A stretch of 47,916 nt of DNA from Candidatus Rokuibacteriota bacterium (GCA_003220435.1 QHSL01000060.1:1-47916); one strand, 5' to 3'. Positions 24,156 through 32,932 are shown, numbered from the stretch's first letter. Program-made: numbers and translations. Notes: generated by a model from the sequence alone, not told the origin.

Positions 24156-25315
24156 GACTGAGTCTCGCCTTCGAGATGCAGCGCCCGGTGGTCGACGACC
24201 ACGCGGTGATCGAGGAGACGATCCAGCAGTGCGTGCTGGCCGACCAGGTGGGCTTCGACGCGATCTGGTTCGTGGAGCATCACTTCTTGACGAGCTTCTC
24301 GATGTCGCCGTGCCCGGAGGTGATCTTCGGCGCGCTGAGCCAGCTGACCAAGCGCATCCGGCTGGGCTTCGGCGTCGTGATCCTCCCCTATCACCATCCG
24401 GTGCGGGTGGCCGAGCGCGTCGCGATGGTCGACCACATGTCGGGCGGACGCGTCGAGTTCGGCACCGGACGCTCGGCGCCGTACGAGCAGATCGGGATGG
24501 GGATCGATCCGCGCAACACGCGCGCCATGTGGGAAGAGTCGCTCCGGATGATCCCGCGCATCTGGGAGGACGGGCCGTTCTCGCACGAGGGCCAGTTCTG
24601 GAAGGTCCCGCCGCGCGACGTCCGTCCCAAGCCCCTGCAGAAGCCGCATCCGCGCATCTGGGTGGCGGCGCTCCAGCCGGCGACGTATGAGCTGGCCGCC
24701 GAGGTGGGCATCGGCGTGATGGCGCTCAGCGTGGCGGCGCCGTCGTACCTGGCGCCCCACATCAAGGCGTACAAGGAGCGCGTGCGGCACGCCAATCCGG
24801 TCGGCAAGTTCATCAACGACCAGTGGCTCAGCGCGACCATGGCCGTCTGCGACTGGGACAACAAGGGCGCGCGCGAGCTCGCCGCGAAGTCGCTCCGCAC
24901 CTTCTTCGGCCCCGACCGTCCGTATCTGAAGGACCAGACGCACCTCTACGAGCAGCTCGTCTCGTCGTGGGGCGGTGTGCCCGAGCACCTGAAGGCGAAC
25001 TTCGCGCGCTACCTGAAAGACGAGAAGGGCGCGGCCGGAGCGCCCGAAGTCGATCTCTCAGGCGGGTCGGGGCAGATCGCCTCCGCGCTGTGGAATCAGA
25101 TCGACGCCGACACGCTGGTCGACCGCGGCGTGCTGGTGGCTGGCGATCCGGAGAGCTGCCTCAAGGCTATCGCGATCCACGAGGAGGCGGGCGTCGACGA
25201 GCTACAGTTCCTCATGGCGACCGAGACGGTGCCGCACGAGAGGGTCATGTCATCGATCGAGATGTTCGGTAAGCACGTCATCCCCGAGCTGAAGCGAAAA
25301 CGGGCGACCGTCTAG
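24152..25315 (+). CDS. Luciferase-like (LLM) flavin monooxygenase
   Basis: A 387-aa bacterial-luciferase-family TIM-barrel enzyme using reduced FMN or F420. Signatures: FDAIWFVEHHFLTSFS, RIRLGFGVVILPYHHPVRVAERVAMVDHMSGGR, FGTGRSAPYEQIG, and the late GDPESCLKAIAIHEEAGVDE. The start is GTG 24152 with CTGGAGGA about 5 nt upstream, overlapping the dehydrogenase stop. Substrate unknown; the neighbouring CMD, dehydrogenase, CoA-transferase and Rieske genes suggest breakdown of a xenobiotic or plant-derived compound. Its last 66 bp overlap the convergent HAD gene. Confidence 0.9.
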   Translation: MRLSLAFEMQRPVVDDHAVIEETIQQCVLADQVGFDAIWFVEHHFLTSFSMSPCPEVIFGALSQLTKRIRLGFGVVILPYHHPVRVAERVAMVDHMSGGRVEFGTGRSAPYEQIGMGIDPRNTRAMWEESLRMIPRIWEDGPFSHEGQFWKVPPRDVRPKPLQKPHPRIWVAALQPATYELAAEVGIGVMALSVAAPSYLAPHIKAYKERVRHANPVGKFINDQWLSATMAVCDWDNKGARELAAKSLRTFFGPDRPYLKDQTHLYEQLVSSWGGVPEHLKANFARYLKDEKGAAGAPEVDLSGGSGQIASALWNQIDADTLVDRGVLVAGDPESCLKAIAIHEEAGVDELQFLMATETVPHERVMSSIEMFGKHVIPELKRKRATV

Positions 25316-25642
25316 CCGCGGGCCGTCGGCTCGAAGGAAGCTGAAGCCCGCCTCGATCGCGTAGAAGGCGTCGACGTCGGTGTCGCCGACGTGGAAGTAC
25401 GCAGCCGCGACGAAGCTGGCCCTGACGTCGGCGAGCCTGTGCTTCAGCACCGTGAAGTCCGCGGCGATCTCCAGCCGCCGCCACAGCTCCTGCTGGTAGG
25501 CGACCGGCCGATCCGAGCAGCTTCCCACCAGATAGCCCCGGCGCTTGGCCTGCCGGACGAGCGCGATGGGGACGAGACCGGGTGGATCGCCCACCTCGAG
25601 CGTGCCGTCGATGTCGAAGCTGACGAGCTTCACGCCTGGCAT
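25250..25642 (-). CDS. HAD-superfamily phosphatase-like protein
   Basis: A 130-aa small HAD protein without a cap domain. Motif I is LVSFDIDGTLEVG (nucleophile Asp), motif II the Ser in VGSCSDRP, motif III the Lys in TVLKHRLADV, and motif IV HVGDTDVDAFYAIEAGF. The ATG 25642 places motif I at residues 9-13, as expected; the longer upstream frame is unlikely. The 3' end is convergent with and overlaps the luciferase-like gene by 66 bp, so the C-terminus may be run-on past an older stop. Substrate unknown. Confidence 0.78.
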   Translation of the reverse strand: MPGVKLVSFDIDGTLEVGDPPGLVPIALVRQAKRRGYLVGSCSDRPVAYQQELWRRLEIAADFTVLKHRLADVRASFVAAAYFHVGDTDVDAFYAIEAGFSFLRADGPRLDGRPFSLQLGDDVLTEHLDR

Positions 25643-25771
25643 TCGGACAAGTCTAGCCGTGGCGGATCGCCGGTCAAGCAGCGATTTGATCGCCACCCGG
25701 CCAATAGAGCGCCCATTGACGCGGGAATGGTCGTTTACTGGGTCACGCCCGCCTCCTACACTGGCTCCTCG

Positions 25772-27034
25772 ATGAATCGAGCGGCAACGTCGCCGCACCA
25801 TGTCGCGAGCCGTGGCAAGCTGATGGCCACGCTGTTCACCGCGCAGGTCTGCGGAAGCACCGGGCATTCGATCGGGATGGCGGTCGGCAGCATCATGGCG
25901 GCCGGCATCACCGGGACGAATACCTGGTCCGGCCTACCGGTGGCCGTCGGCGCGCTCGGCACCGCGCTCGCGAGCTGGCCGCTGGCCCGTCTCATGGACC
26001 GTTCGGGCCGTCGTCCCGGACTCGTGCTCGGCTACGCGCTCTCGGTGGGCGGCGCCGCGCTCGGCATCGTCGGCATGATGACGCGGAGCTTCCCGCTGCT
26101 GCTCGTCGGGATGGCGCTCTTCGGGATCGCGCAGACGTCGAACTTGCTGGCCCGCTACGCGGCCGCCGACGTGAGCCCCGGCCCGCAGCGTGGGCGCGCG
26201 ATGGGACTGATCGTGTGGGGCTCGGCCGTGGGCTCGCTCGTGGGTCCCAATCTCATGGAGCCGGCGGTCCGCGCCGGCGCGCACCTCGATCTCTCACCGG
26301 CCGCGAGCGCGTTCCTGATCAGCCTCGCCGGCTACGGGCTGGCGGCGATCCTGGTCGAGATCTTCCTGCGGCCGGATCCGCTCGCGATCGCGCGTCGTCA
26401 GGAGAACGTGGGCGGCCGCGGGCCCGCCGAGCGTGCGCGGTCGCTCGGCGGGATCCTGGGAGATCTGCGCGTACAGCTCGCGTTGGCGACGCTCACGATC
26501 AGCCAGTTCGTCATGATCAGCACGACGTCGACGTCGCCCGTGTACTTGCACGACCACGGATACTCCGTCGGAGCGATCGGGATCGCCGTCTCGCTTCACC
26601 TCGGTGGGATGTACGTGACCTCGCCGCTCTCGGGCTGGCTCAGCGATCGCGCCGGGCGCCTGCCGACGATCGGTGCCGGCGCGCTGGTCCTGATCGGTGC
26701 GGTGACGCTGGCCGGATTCGCGCCCGGCACCGACCGCGTGCTGGTCATCGGGGCGCTGTTCCTGAACGGTGTCGGCTGGAACCTCGCCTTCGTGTCCGGC
26801 AGCGCCTTGTTGACCGACGCGCTCTCGCCGGCCGAGCGGGCGTCGACGCAGGGCCTCGCCGATCTCTTCATGGGCATGATGGGCGCGTTCGGCTCCGCCG
26901 CGGGCGGCATGATCCTGGGCGTGTGGGGCTTCGCGATCCTCAACACGCTCGGCGCCGCGCTCGTGCTCGGCCCGCTCGCTCTGAGCCTGCTGCGGTGGCC
27001 GACGATCACCGCGCTGTCCACCGGGGAGGGCTAG
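25772..27034 (+). CDS. MFS transporter
   Basis: A 420-aa major facilitator with about 12 membrane segments. The cytoplasmic loop 2-3 motif is LARLMDRSGRRPG, and the matching second-half loop is LSGWLSDRAGRLP. TM1 begins MATLFTAQVCGSTGHSIGMA, and a charged central loop (PDPLAIARRQENVGGRGPAERAR) separates the halves. It probably imports or exports a small organic molecule linked to the neighbouring catabolic genes. The start is uncertain: 25772 (MNRAATSPHH), 25727 and 25823 are all in frame and none has a strong ribosome-binding site. Intact here, in contrast to the unrelated MFS remnant at 22135. Confidence 0.88.
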   Translation: MNRAATSPHHVASRGKLMATLFTAQVCGSTGHSIGMAVGSIMAAGITGTNTWSGLPVAVGALGTALASWPLARLMDRSGRRPGLVLGYALSVGGAALGIVGMMTRSFPLLLVGMALFGIAQTSNLLARYAAADVSPGPQRGRAMGLIVWGSAVGSLVGPNLMEPAVRAGAHLDLSPAASAFLISLAGYGLAAILVEIFLRPDPLAIARRQENVGGRGPAERARSLGGILGDLRVQLALATLTISQFVMISTTSTSPVYLHDHGYSVGAIGIAVSLHLGGMYVTSPLSGWLSDRAGRLPTIGAGALVLIGAVTLAGFAPGTDRVLVIGALFLNGVGWNLAFVSGSALLTDALSPAERASTQGLADLFMGMMGAFGSAAGGMILGVWGFAILNTLGAALVLGPLALSLLRWPTITALSTGEG

Positions 27035-27065
27035 ACTGGCGAGGTGCTGGCCGACGGGGCTGGAG

Positions 27066-28262
27066 CTAGACGACGCGCTCGGCGCGAAGGGATGCGATCT
27101 CGTCGGCGTTGAGGCCCAGCACACCCGAGAGGACTTCATCCGTGTGGCGGCCGAGCGCCGCGCCGGCGTGAGTGACGCGGCCGGGCGTCAGCGAGAGCTT
27201 GGGCACGACGCCGGGCTGCGGTAACGCGCCGAACCCCTCGGCCGGAACGTCGATGAGCATCTGCCGCGCACGGTAGTGCGGGTCGGTGAAGATGTCGGCC
27301 ATGCTCATGATTGGCGAGTGCGGGATGTCGGATGCCTCGAGCTCGGCCATCGCCTTGTCGAACGGCCTGGCCGCGAACCACTCGGTCATGAGATCCAGGA
27401 TGGAGCCGATGTTCTTCGGCCGCTCCGCGGCGCCGGCGAAGCGCGGATCGCGCGGCAGATCGGGCTGCCCGATCATCGCGCACAGCCGTTCGAAGAGGTG
27501 CTGCGCCGGCGCCGTGAAGACGATCCACTTGTGGTCCTGGGTCTCGAAAGCGCCGCCGGGCCAGCCCGCGTGCTGGAGGCCGCCGCGCTCGCGCACGACC
27601 CGCTGCCGGCCGTACAGCGTCGTCGTGTACTCCATCACGCGGAACGCCGACTCGTAGAGCGCGGCGTCGATCCACTGGCCTTCGCCGGTCAGGTCGCGGT
27701 GACGGAGCGCGGCCATGACGCCGAACGCCGTGAACAGCCCGGTCATGTAGTCGGGGTACACCGGTGTCGGGCGCGCCGGCGGCCGATCGGCGGAGCCGTT
27801 GACGTACCAGGTGCCGCCGAACGCCGAGCCGATCGCGGCGTAGCCGGGCCCCTCGTTGAGCGGTCCGGTCTGGCCGAAGGCGGTGATGCGCGCCATGACC
27901 AGCCGCGGGTTGATCGCGTGGAGCGCCTCCCAGCCGAGCCCCCAGCGCTCCAGCACGCCCGGCCGGAAATTCTCGAGGACGACGTCGCACTTGGCGACCA
28001 GCCTTCGGACGATGTCTTGGCCTTTCGCGACGTGGAGGTCGAGGGTCATGAGCTTCTTGTTCCGGTTATCGACGGCGAACCAGTAAGAGCAGCCGTCTTC
28101 GGAGGGCCCGAGACGCCGGAGGTCGTCGCCCCGCCCCGGCATCTCGGTCTTGATCACCTCGGCGCCGAACTCCGCCATGAGCGTGCCGCAGAAGGGGCCG
28201 GCGACGACCTGGGCGAGCTCGAGGACCCGGATTCCGTGTAAAGGCAGGCGGGACTCGGCCAT
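27066..28262 (-). CDS. CaiB/BaiF-family (class III) CoA-transferase
   Basis: A 398-aa class III CoA-transferase with typical landmarks. GIRVLELAQVVAGPFCGTLMAEFGAEVIKTEMPGRGDD is the N-terminal CoA-binding region. NRNKKLMTLDL and NFRPGVLERWGLGWEAL follow. EGQWIDAALYES holds the catalytic Asp that forms the aspartyl-CoA anhydride. The C-terminal section carries GAALGRHTDEVL. It moves CoA onto a carboxylic acid, activating it for degradation. It is divergent from the Rieske oxygenase gene and convergent with the MFS carrier. Confidence 0.93.
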   Translation of the reverse strand: MAESRLPLHGIRVLELAQVVAGPFCGTLMAEFGAEVIKTEMPGRGDDLRRLGPSEDGCSYWFAVDNRNKKLMTLDLHVAKGQDIVRRLVAKCDVVLENFRPGVLERWGLGWEALHAINPRLVMARITAFGQTGPLNEGPGYAAIGSAFGGTWYVNGSADRPPARPTPVYPDYMTGLFTAFGVMAALRHRDLTGEGQWIDAALYESAFRVMEYTTTLYGRQRVVRERGGLQHAGWPGGAFETQDHKWIVFTAPAQHLFERLCAMIGQPDLPRDPRFAGAAERPKNIGSILDLMTEWFAARPFDKAMAELEASDIPHSPIMSMADIFTDPHYRARQMLIDVPAEGFGALPQPGVVPKLSLTPGRVTHAGAALGRHTDEVLSGVLGLNADEIASLRAERVV

Positions 28263-28351
28263 GGAGTCCCGAGTCTATCATCGTGCGGGGCGGGGGCTCA
28301 CGAGTCCCGCGCGCGGTGCTCGCGAATCTGCGGATCTTGGCCTACCATGAC

Positions 28352-28396
28352 GGGGGCTCATCGAGGTCGCGCGGATGGAGAACTACAAGGGGACGA
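28352..28396 (+). repeat. 45-bp direct repeat, upstream copy (supplies RBS)
   Basis: Identical over 45 bp to 28808-28852 inside the downstream gene, 456 bp (152 codons) away. This copy contains ATGGAGAACTACAAGGGGAC and ends 2 nt before the ATG at 28399, so its AAGGGGA is placed as the Shine-Dalgarno sequence of the Rieske gene. Confidence 0.92.
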
Positions 28397-28398
28397 GC

Positions 28399-29751
28399 AT
28401 GCCCACCACGGAACCCGGGGATCTCAAGGGGCTGGTCGACGTCGAGCGCGGGATCATCAGCCGCGAGATCTTCGTCAGCGAGGAAATCTACCGGCAGGAG
28501 CTCGAGCGGATCTTCGCGCGCGCGTGGCTCTTCATCGGCCACGAGAGCCAGATACCCAACCCGGGCGATTTCCTCACGTCGAGCATGGGCGAGGAGTCGG
28601 TCATCATGTGCCGCGACCGCGCCAGGCGCGTCCGCGTCTTCCTGAACTCGTGCCGCCACCGCGGCATGAAAGTGTGCCGGTACGACGAGGGCAACACCGT
28701 CGAGTTCATGTGCCCGTACCACGGCTGGAGCTACGGAACCGACGGGGCGCTGGTCGGCGTGCCGTTCGCCAAGGACGCGTACGGTGCGCAGCTCGACCGG
28801 AGCCAGTGGGGGCTCATCGAGGTCGCGCGGATGGAGAACTACAAGGGGACGATCTGGGCCACCTGGGACCGCTCGGCGCCCACGTTCCTCGAATACATCG
28901 GCGGCTACAAGCTCTATCTCGACCTGCTGCTCGACACGTGGGATGGGCGCGAGGGCGGCACCGAGGTCATCGGTGGAATCCACAAGTGGCTCATCCCCTG
29001 CAACTGGAAGTTCCCCGCCGAGAACTTCTCGGGCGACCGCTACCATGGTGTGAGCCACCGCTCGGTGGACATGGTCGGCATCGGCCCGAGCGGCAAGGGC
29101 CGGCGCGACGTCCAGGAGCGGAACGAGGCGCGATCGCTCGACGTCTCGTTCCCCGAGTTGGGTCACTCGATGATCGCGTTCCTCCGCAAGCACGACTCGC
29201 CGCTGGCTCCGGCCTATCAGGACACGCCGATCGTCGCCGAGTACTTCCGTCACTGCGAGGAGGAGCGCAAGCGCCGTCGTGGCGAATACTGGCGGCTCTT
29301 CGGCGGCCCCGGCACGATGTTCCCCAACGCCTCGCCGCTGGCGCGCCAGCCACGCACGCTCGCGGTATGGCACCCGCGCGGGCCGCACCAGACCGAAGTG
29401 TGGCGCTGGTACCTGGTCGACGCCGACGCGCCCGCCGAGGTGAAGGACGTCCTGCGCCACTACTACATCCGCTACTCCGGTCCGGCGGGGCTCACCGAGC
29501 AGGACGACATGGAGAACTGGAACTACGCCCACAAGGCGAGCCGTGGCACCATCGCCCGCCAGTATCCCTACAGCTACGAGATGGGGCTCGGCCGCGCCAC
29601 GCGCGCGTTCGAGGACCATGGGCTCAAGCTCCCGGGCACCATCTGCGACGTGACGGAGGCCAACGCCAGCGAGAGCAACCAGCGCGGCTTCTACGGGCGC
29701 TGGCGCCAGTTCATGGGTGCCGAGAGCTGGGCGGACCTGAACGCGCCGTGA
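28399..29751 (+). CDS. Rieske non-heme iron oxygenase, alpha subunit
   Basis: A 450-aa ring-hydroxylating-type oxygenase large subunit. The Rieske [2Fe-2S] motif is CRHRGMKVCRYDEGNTVEF... then CPYHGWSYG (Cys-X-His, Cys-X2-His). The mononuclear iron site is NWKFPAENFSGDRYHGVSH (two His). It oxygenates an aromatic or similar substrate using an external reductase; no reductase or beta subunit is adjacent. A longer frame starting at ATG 28375 would add eight residues, but that ATG lies in a duplicated 45-bp copy of internal coding DNA. ATG 28399 with AAGGGGA 7 nt upstream is the better start. Confidence 0.92.
   Translation: MPTTEPGDLKGLVDVERGIISREIFVSEEIYRQELERIFARAWLFIGHESQIPNPGDFLTSSMGEESVIMCRDRARRVRVFLNSCRHRGMKVCRYDEGNTVEFMCPYHGWSYGTDGALVGVPFAKDAYGAQLDRSQWGLIEVARMENYKGTIWATWDRSAPTFLEYIGGYKLYLDLLLDTWDGREGGTEVIGGIHKWLIPCNWKFPAENFSGDRYHGVSHRSVDMVGIGPSGKGRRDVQERNEARSLDVSFPELGHSMIAFLRKHDSPLAPAYQDTPIVAEYFRHCEEERKRRRGEYWRLFGGPGTMFPNASPLARQPRTLAVWHPRGPHQTEVWRWYLVDADAPAEVKDVLRHYYIRYSGPAGLTEQDDMENWNYAHKASRGTIARQYPYSYEMGLGRATRAFEDHGLKLPGTICDVTEANASESNQRGFYGRWRQFMGAESWADLNAP
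28808..28852 (+). repeat. 45-bp direct repeat, internal copy
   Basis: The probable source copy of the 45-bp repeat at 28352. Here it encodes GLIEVARMENYKGT, which fits the Rieske oxygenase domain and continues into IWATWD. In the upstream copy the same bases precede the start codon. Confidence 0.92.
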
Positions 29752-29893
29752 GCGACGATTCCACCGCCCCTCGCGCGCTCCTGCTCGCTCAGAAACTGAC
29801 CCTTTCTATCTAGAATTCTTCAGGGCTCACGCTCGCGATCTGCGGCCCGGACCAGCGGCACTTGCCTGCTGCTGACGCAGCTCACGTGCGAGC

Positions 29894-30658
29894 CTACCGC
29901 CGAGCACGAAGTTGCCCATCCGCGAAGTCGATGAAGCGCGCGATATGCGCAAGGTCGATGCCAACGACTCGTTTTCCGACATCGGCCTCGAGTGCTTGGC
30001 CGATGACGTCGTGCCATTCGTCCGGTAGGGTGCGGAGCGCCCAGCCGGCAGCCTGCGGCTTCGAGACGACGGTGCCATGCGTATGTGAGTAGAGAATCCG
30101 GCACAGTGTAAGCACTGCGTAGGCGCGATACCTCTGGACATCGCGCCACTCGCTGTTCGGCTTCTCGACGATCTCAGCACGCAAATAGCCAGCCTCGCGG
30201 GCGAGTGCCGCAAAGAGCATCTCCCGCGTGATCGGCGGGAGGAACGACTCGGCTGGTGGGCCGTGTAACACGATTCCGCTCGCCAACACGTTCAACCAGA
30301 TGATCGGATTGCCATCGGATCCGACGCGGGCGAGTCGGCCGAATTGATAGAGGCAATTGCCTTTGGGAGTGTTTGTCAGAACTTCATCCCGGATCAGAAA
30401 TGATATTTGCAGGCGCACGACCCAACGGCTCTCGGCACTGGCGCGGGCGAGCCAGGCATCAAGCTGAGTGAACTCGAGGTCGGTCAGCTCGTGCTGCGTC
30501 ACGACGATGCAGTCGACGTCACTGCTTTCAGGGTTGAACGCGCCTTGAGTGAGCGAGCCGTAGAGGTAGATTCCAACCAGGTTCTCTCCCAGGACAGTTG
30601 GGAGCGCCGCGGTCAAATCCTGGAGCAGCGTCGAGATCTCAGTCGGGACACGGACCAT
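29894..30658 (-). CDS. Aminoglycoside-adenylyltransferase-like nucleotidyltransferase
   Basis: A 254-aa protein with the ANT(3'')/AadA-type architecture. The nucleotidyltransferase motif is GIYLYGSLTQGAFNPESSDVDCIVV (GSxxxG...DxD metal site) in the first 60 residues. A helical C-terminal domain follows, with WRDVQRYRAYAVLTLCRILYSH and KPQAAGWALRTLP, as in DUF4111 proteins. Members transfer AMP to aminoglycosides such as spectinomycin or streptomycin, but many have other substrates, so a resistance role is only possible. Base composition is visibly less GC-rich than the flanks (for example 30340-30410), which suggests recent acquisition. The ATG 30658 is 12 bp from the next gene's stop. Confidence 0.85.
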   Translation of the reverse strand: MVRVPTEISTLLQDLTAALPTVLGENLVGIYLYGSLTQGAFNPESSDVDCIVVTQHELTDLEFTQLDAWLARASAESRWVVRLQISFLIRDEVLTNTPKGNCLYQFGRLARVGSDGNPIIWLNVLASGIVLHGPPAESFLPPITREMLFAALAREAGYLRAEIVEKPNSEWRDVQRYRAYAVLTLCRILYSHTHGTVVSKPQAAGWALRTLPDEWHDVIGQALEADVGKRVVGIDLAHIARFIDFADGQLRARR

Positions 30659-30670
30659 GACCGAAGCATC

Positions 30671-31213
30671 TCAGAACGGGGCGGGCGTGCCCTCCGCCAG
30701 CGGCGTGTCGAAGGCGAAGAGTACGCCGGCGATCATCCGGTATGACCCGGCCAGCGTCACGAGCTCCAGGAGCCCGGTGACGCCGAGCTCGCCCTGCACC
30801 TGATCTTGTAGCGCCTGCGGAATCGTCTGGTAGCCGAGCACGTGCTGGACGACCTTCGCCGGCCCGGCGTAGCGCGCCGGCAGCGATGCGAGGTCGCCCT
30901 TGGTCCGCACGCGCTCGATGACGTCGTCGGGAAGCTTCTCGGTCTTCGCGACGCGCGCGTGGGCGACCCACTCGTAGGCCTGGTTGACCGAGCGGGCGGT
31001 GATCAGGATCGCGAGCTCGCGGACGTCGCCCGGCAGCGTGCCGCCGAAGCGGAGAAATTCACCGAGGTCGCCGACCTTCTCGGCGAGCGCCGGGTGGTGC
31101 ATGAGCGAGGCAAACGGGCCGCCGCGCATCGGGCCGCGCTTGGCGGTGATCTTGTCGTAGACGCTCTTGGCTTCGGGCGTCAGCGTCTTGAGCGGATCGG
31201 GTAGCTGGGCCAT
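30671..31213 (-). CDS. Carboxymuconolactone decarboxylase-family protein
   Basis: A 180-aa helical protein. The N-terminal region PLKTLTPEAKSVYDKITAKRG is followed by MHHPALAEKVGDLGEFLRFGG, LAILITARSVNQAYEWVAHARVA and LLELVTLAGSYRMIAGVL. The YEWVAHxxxA core is the usual CMD-like site without the AhpD CxxC. It probably acts on a lactone or as a detoxifying partner in aromatic breakdown. It is the second member of this family in the window and not a close copy of the one at 22621. The ATG 31213 is preceded by AGGAGAAGCTC on its strand. Confidence 0.9.
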   Translation of the reverse strand: MAQLPDPLKTLTPEAKSVYDKITAKRGPMRGGPFASLMHHPALAEKVGDLGEFLRFGGTLPGDVRELAILITARSVNQAYEWVAHARVAKTEKLPDDVIERVRTKGDLASLPARYAGPAKVVQHVLGYQTIPQALQDQVQGELGVTGLLELVTLAGSYRMIAGVLFAFDTPLAEGTPAPF

Positions 31214-31293
31214 GAGCTTCTCCTATCGAGTGAGTTTCCCGGAAGGGACGCGCGGACGCGCCCGTTCACGCGGCCGGCAGCGGCCAGCCGAGC

Positions 31294-31485
31294 CTACGCG
31301 TCAGGCGTCTGACCGCGAAGCCTCTTCAGTCGCTGCTTCAGATCCGTCATGCGGTCGTTCATCTGCTCCGAGAGGCGCGTTGGCTTGCCGCGCTTCTTCG
31401 GCGCCCGGCCCGTCTCTGGCGTCGGCTTCACGTGGCCATGGCAGTAGACGCACCCGGTCTTCATGCCGTGCTTGCATTCGCTCAC
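31294..31485 (-). CDS. Small zinc-ribbon-like basic protein
   Basis: A 63-aa protein starting at GTG 31485 (VSECKHGMKTGCVYCHGH). The spacing CxHx5-6CxxCxH suggests a zinc-binding knuckle, followed by a basic, helical tail (RLSEQMNDRMTDLKQRLKRLRG). GAGGAGA lies about 11 nt before the GTG. It lies 25 bp after the S1-domain gene on the same strand and may share its transcript, hinting at RNA or DNA binding. The family is not recognised. Confidence 0.6.
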   Translation of the reverse strand: MSECKHGMKTGCVYCHGHVKPTPETGRAPKKRGKPTRLSEQMNDRMTDLKQRLKRLRGQTPDA

Positions 31486-31510
31486 GATGCGGGTCTCCTC
31501 GCTTTCGGTG

Positions 31511-32932
31511 TTACTTGCGCTTCGGGTTCCGCGTGATGCGCTCGCCGAGCGTGAGCCCGAAGCCGTCGCCACGCTTCGTGTCCTGCCCGAGATACGCCTG
31601 AGTCTCGGCGCGCTCTTCGCGCGCCAGCGCCTGGGTGTGCGAGAGCCGAATGCGCCGCCCACCCTCCTCGATGGCGACCACCACCACCTTGAGCTCGCTC
31701 CCCACAGGGAACGCGCGGCGCAGATCGGTGCCGCGAGCCGTGGCCAGCTCGGAAACTGGCACGAGCCCAGTCTGTCCGGGACCGAGCCGCACGAAGACGC
31801 CGAAGTTCTCGAGCCGCTCGACGGTGCCGGTCAGCAGCGCGCCGACCTCGACGCTTGACTCCACTTGCTCGCCCGGCGCCGCGCCCTCGGGCGCCAGGGC
31901 GAGCGCGACGCGGCGCTTCTCCGTGTCGATGCTCACGATCAGCACGATCACCTCGGCGCCGCCGGTCGCGGCCTCGCGCAGCGCGCCCTGACGGTGGCGC
32001 GGGATCTCCGTGATATGCAGCAGACCGTCGACGCCCGGCAGGAGCTCCACGAAGATCCCGAACTCGGTGGCGCGGGCCGCTCGTCCGCGGATCACCTGGC
32101 GCTCACGTAGCCGGCCTGGCACCGCGGCCCACGGGTCGCCCTCGAGCGCCTTGAGGCTGAGCGAGATCCGGTCTTTCTCGGTGTCGACCCTCAGCACCTT
32201 GACCGTCACCGCCTCGCCCACGCTCAGCCGATCGGCCGGGCGACTGACGCGCGAGTGCGAGATCTCGGACACGGGCACGAGCCCCTGGAGACCGCCGAGG
32301 TCGACGAACGCGCCGAAGTCGGCCAGCGACGCGACCGTCCCGCTCAGCACGGCCCCGGGAATGATTCTCTTGCGCGTCTCCTCGGCGGCCTCGGCGGCGC
32401 GCTCCTCGAGCAGCCGGCGGCGGGAGAGCACGAGGTTTCGCCCGTTGTCGCTGAACGTCGTGATCCGGAACTCGAGAACGCGGCCCACGTACTCTCCGGC
32501 GGCGGCGGCATCCACGCGACGAATGTCCATCTGAGACAGCGGGCAGAAGGCGCGCAGGCCACCGACCGTCACTTCGTAGCCGCCCTTGATCACGGCCGCC
32601 ACCTTGCCCTCGACCGGAATTCCCGTCTGCGCGGCGACCGCGAGGGCCTGCCGGGCCTGAGCACCCTGCCGCAGCTTGTGGGAGAGACGTATCTCGTCGC
32701 CGGTCGCCACGACAGTCGCCTCGATCTCGTCACCGACGCCGACGCGCAGCTTGCCCTCCGGGTCCAGCAGCTCCGCGCGCTCGATCCAGGCCTCGCCCTT
32801 GCCGCCAACGTCGACGAAGACGTTCTCGGCATCGATGTGGATGACGCGCCCCTTCACGACCTGCCCCACTTCCAGCGTCGGCCGCGCCGACTCGCGCGCG
32901 AACATCGCGGCGAAATCTTCCGGGTCGCTCAT
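31511..32932 (-). CDS. rpsA: Multi-S1-domain RNA-binding protein (ribosomal protein S1-like)
   Basis: A 473-aa protein built of five consecutive S1 OB-fold repeats, at about residues 20-88, 103-172, 188-260, 275-345 and 362-433. Each shows the pattern G..V.G.V......G.FV.......G.....S, for example GAVLSGTVASLADFGAFVDLG and GALLTGTVERLENFGVFVRLG. Ribosomal S1 binds mRNA upstream of start codons and helps initiation; six repeats are usual in Proteobacteria, so five repeats fit a shorter S1 or an S1-like regulator. ATG 32932 has GGAGGAGG upstream. It leads an apparent operon with the zinc-ribbon protein. Confidence 0.9.
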   Translation of the reverse strand: MSDPEDFAAMFARESARPTLEVGQVVKGRVIHIDAENVFVDVGGKGEAWIERAELLDPEGKLRVGVGDEIEATVVATGDEIRLSHKLRQGAQARQALAVAAQTGIPVEGKVAAVIKGGYEVTVGGLRAFCPLSQMDIRRVDAAAAGEYVGRVLEFRITTFSDNGRNLVLSRRRLLEERAAEAAEETRKRIIPGAVLSGTVASLADFGAFVDLGGLQGLVPVSEISHSRVSRPADRLSVGEAVTVKVLRVDTEKDRISLSLKALEGDPWAAVPGRLRERQVIRGRAARATEFGIFVELLPGVDGLLHITEIPRHRQGALREAATGGAEVIVLIVSIDTEKRRVALALAPEGAAPGEQVESSVEVGALLTGTVERLENFGVFVRLGPGQTGLVPVSELATARGTDLRRAFPVGSELKVVVVAIEEGGRRIRLSHTQALAREERAETQAYLGQDTKRGDGFGLTLGERITRNPKRK

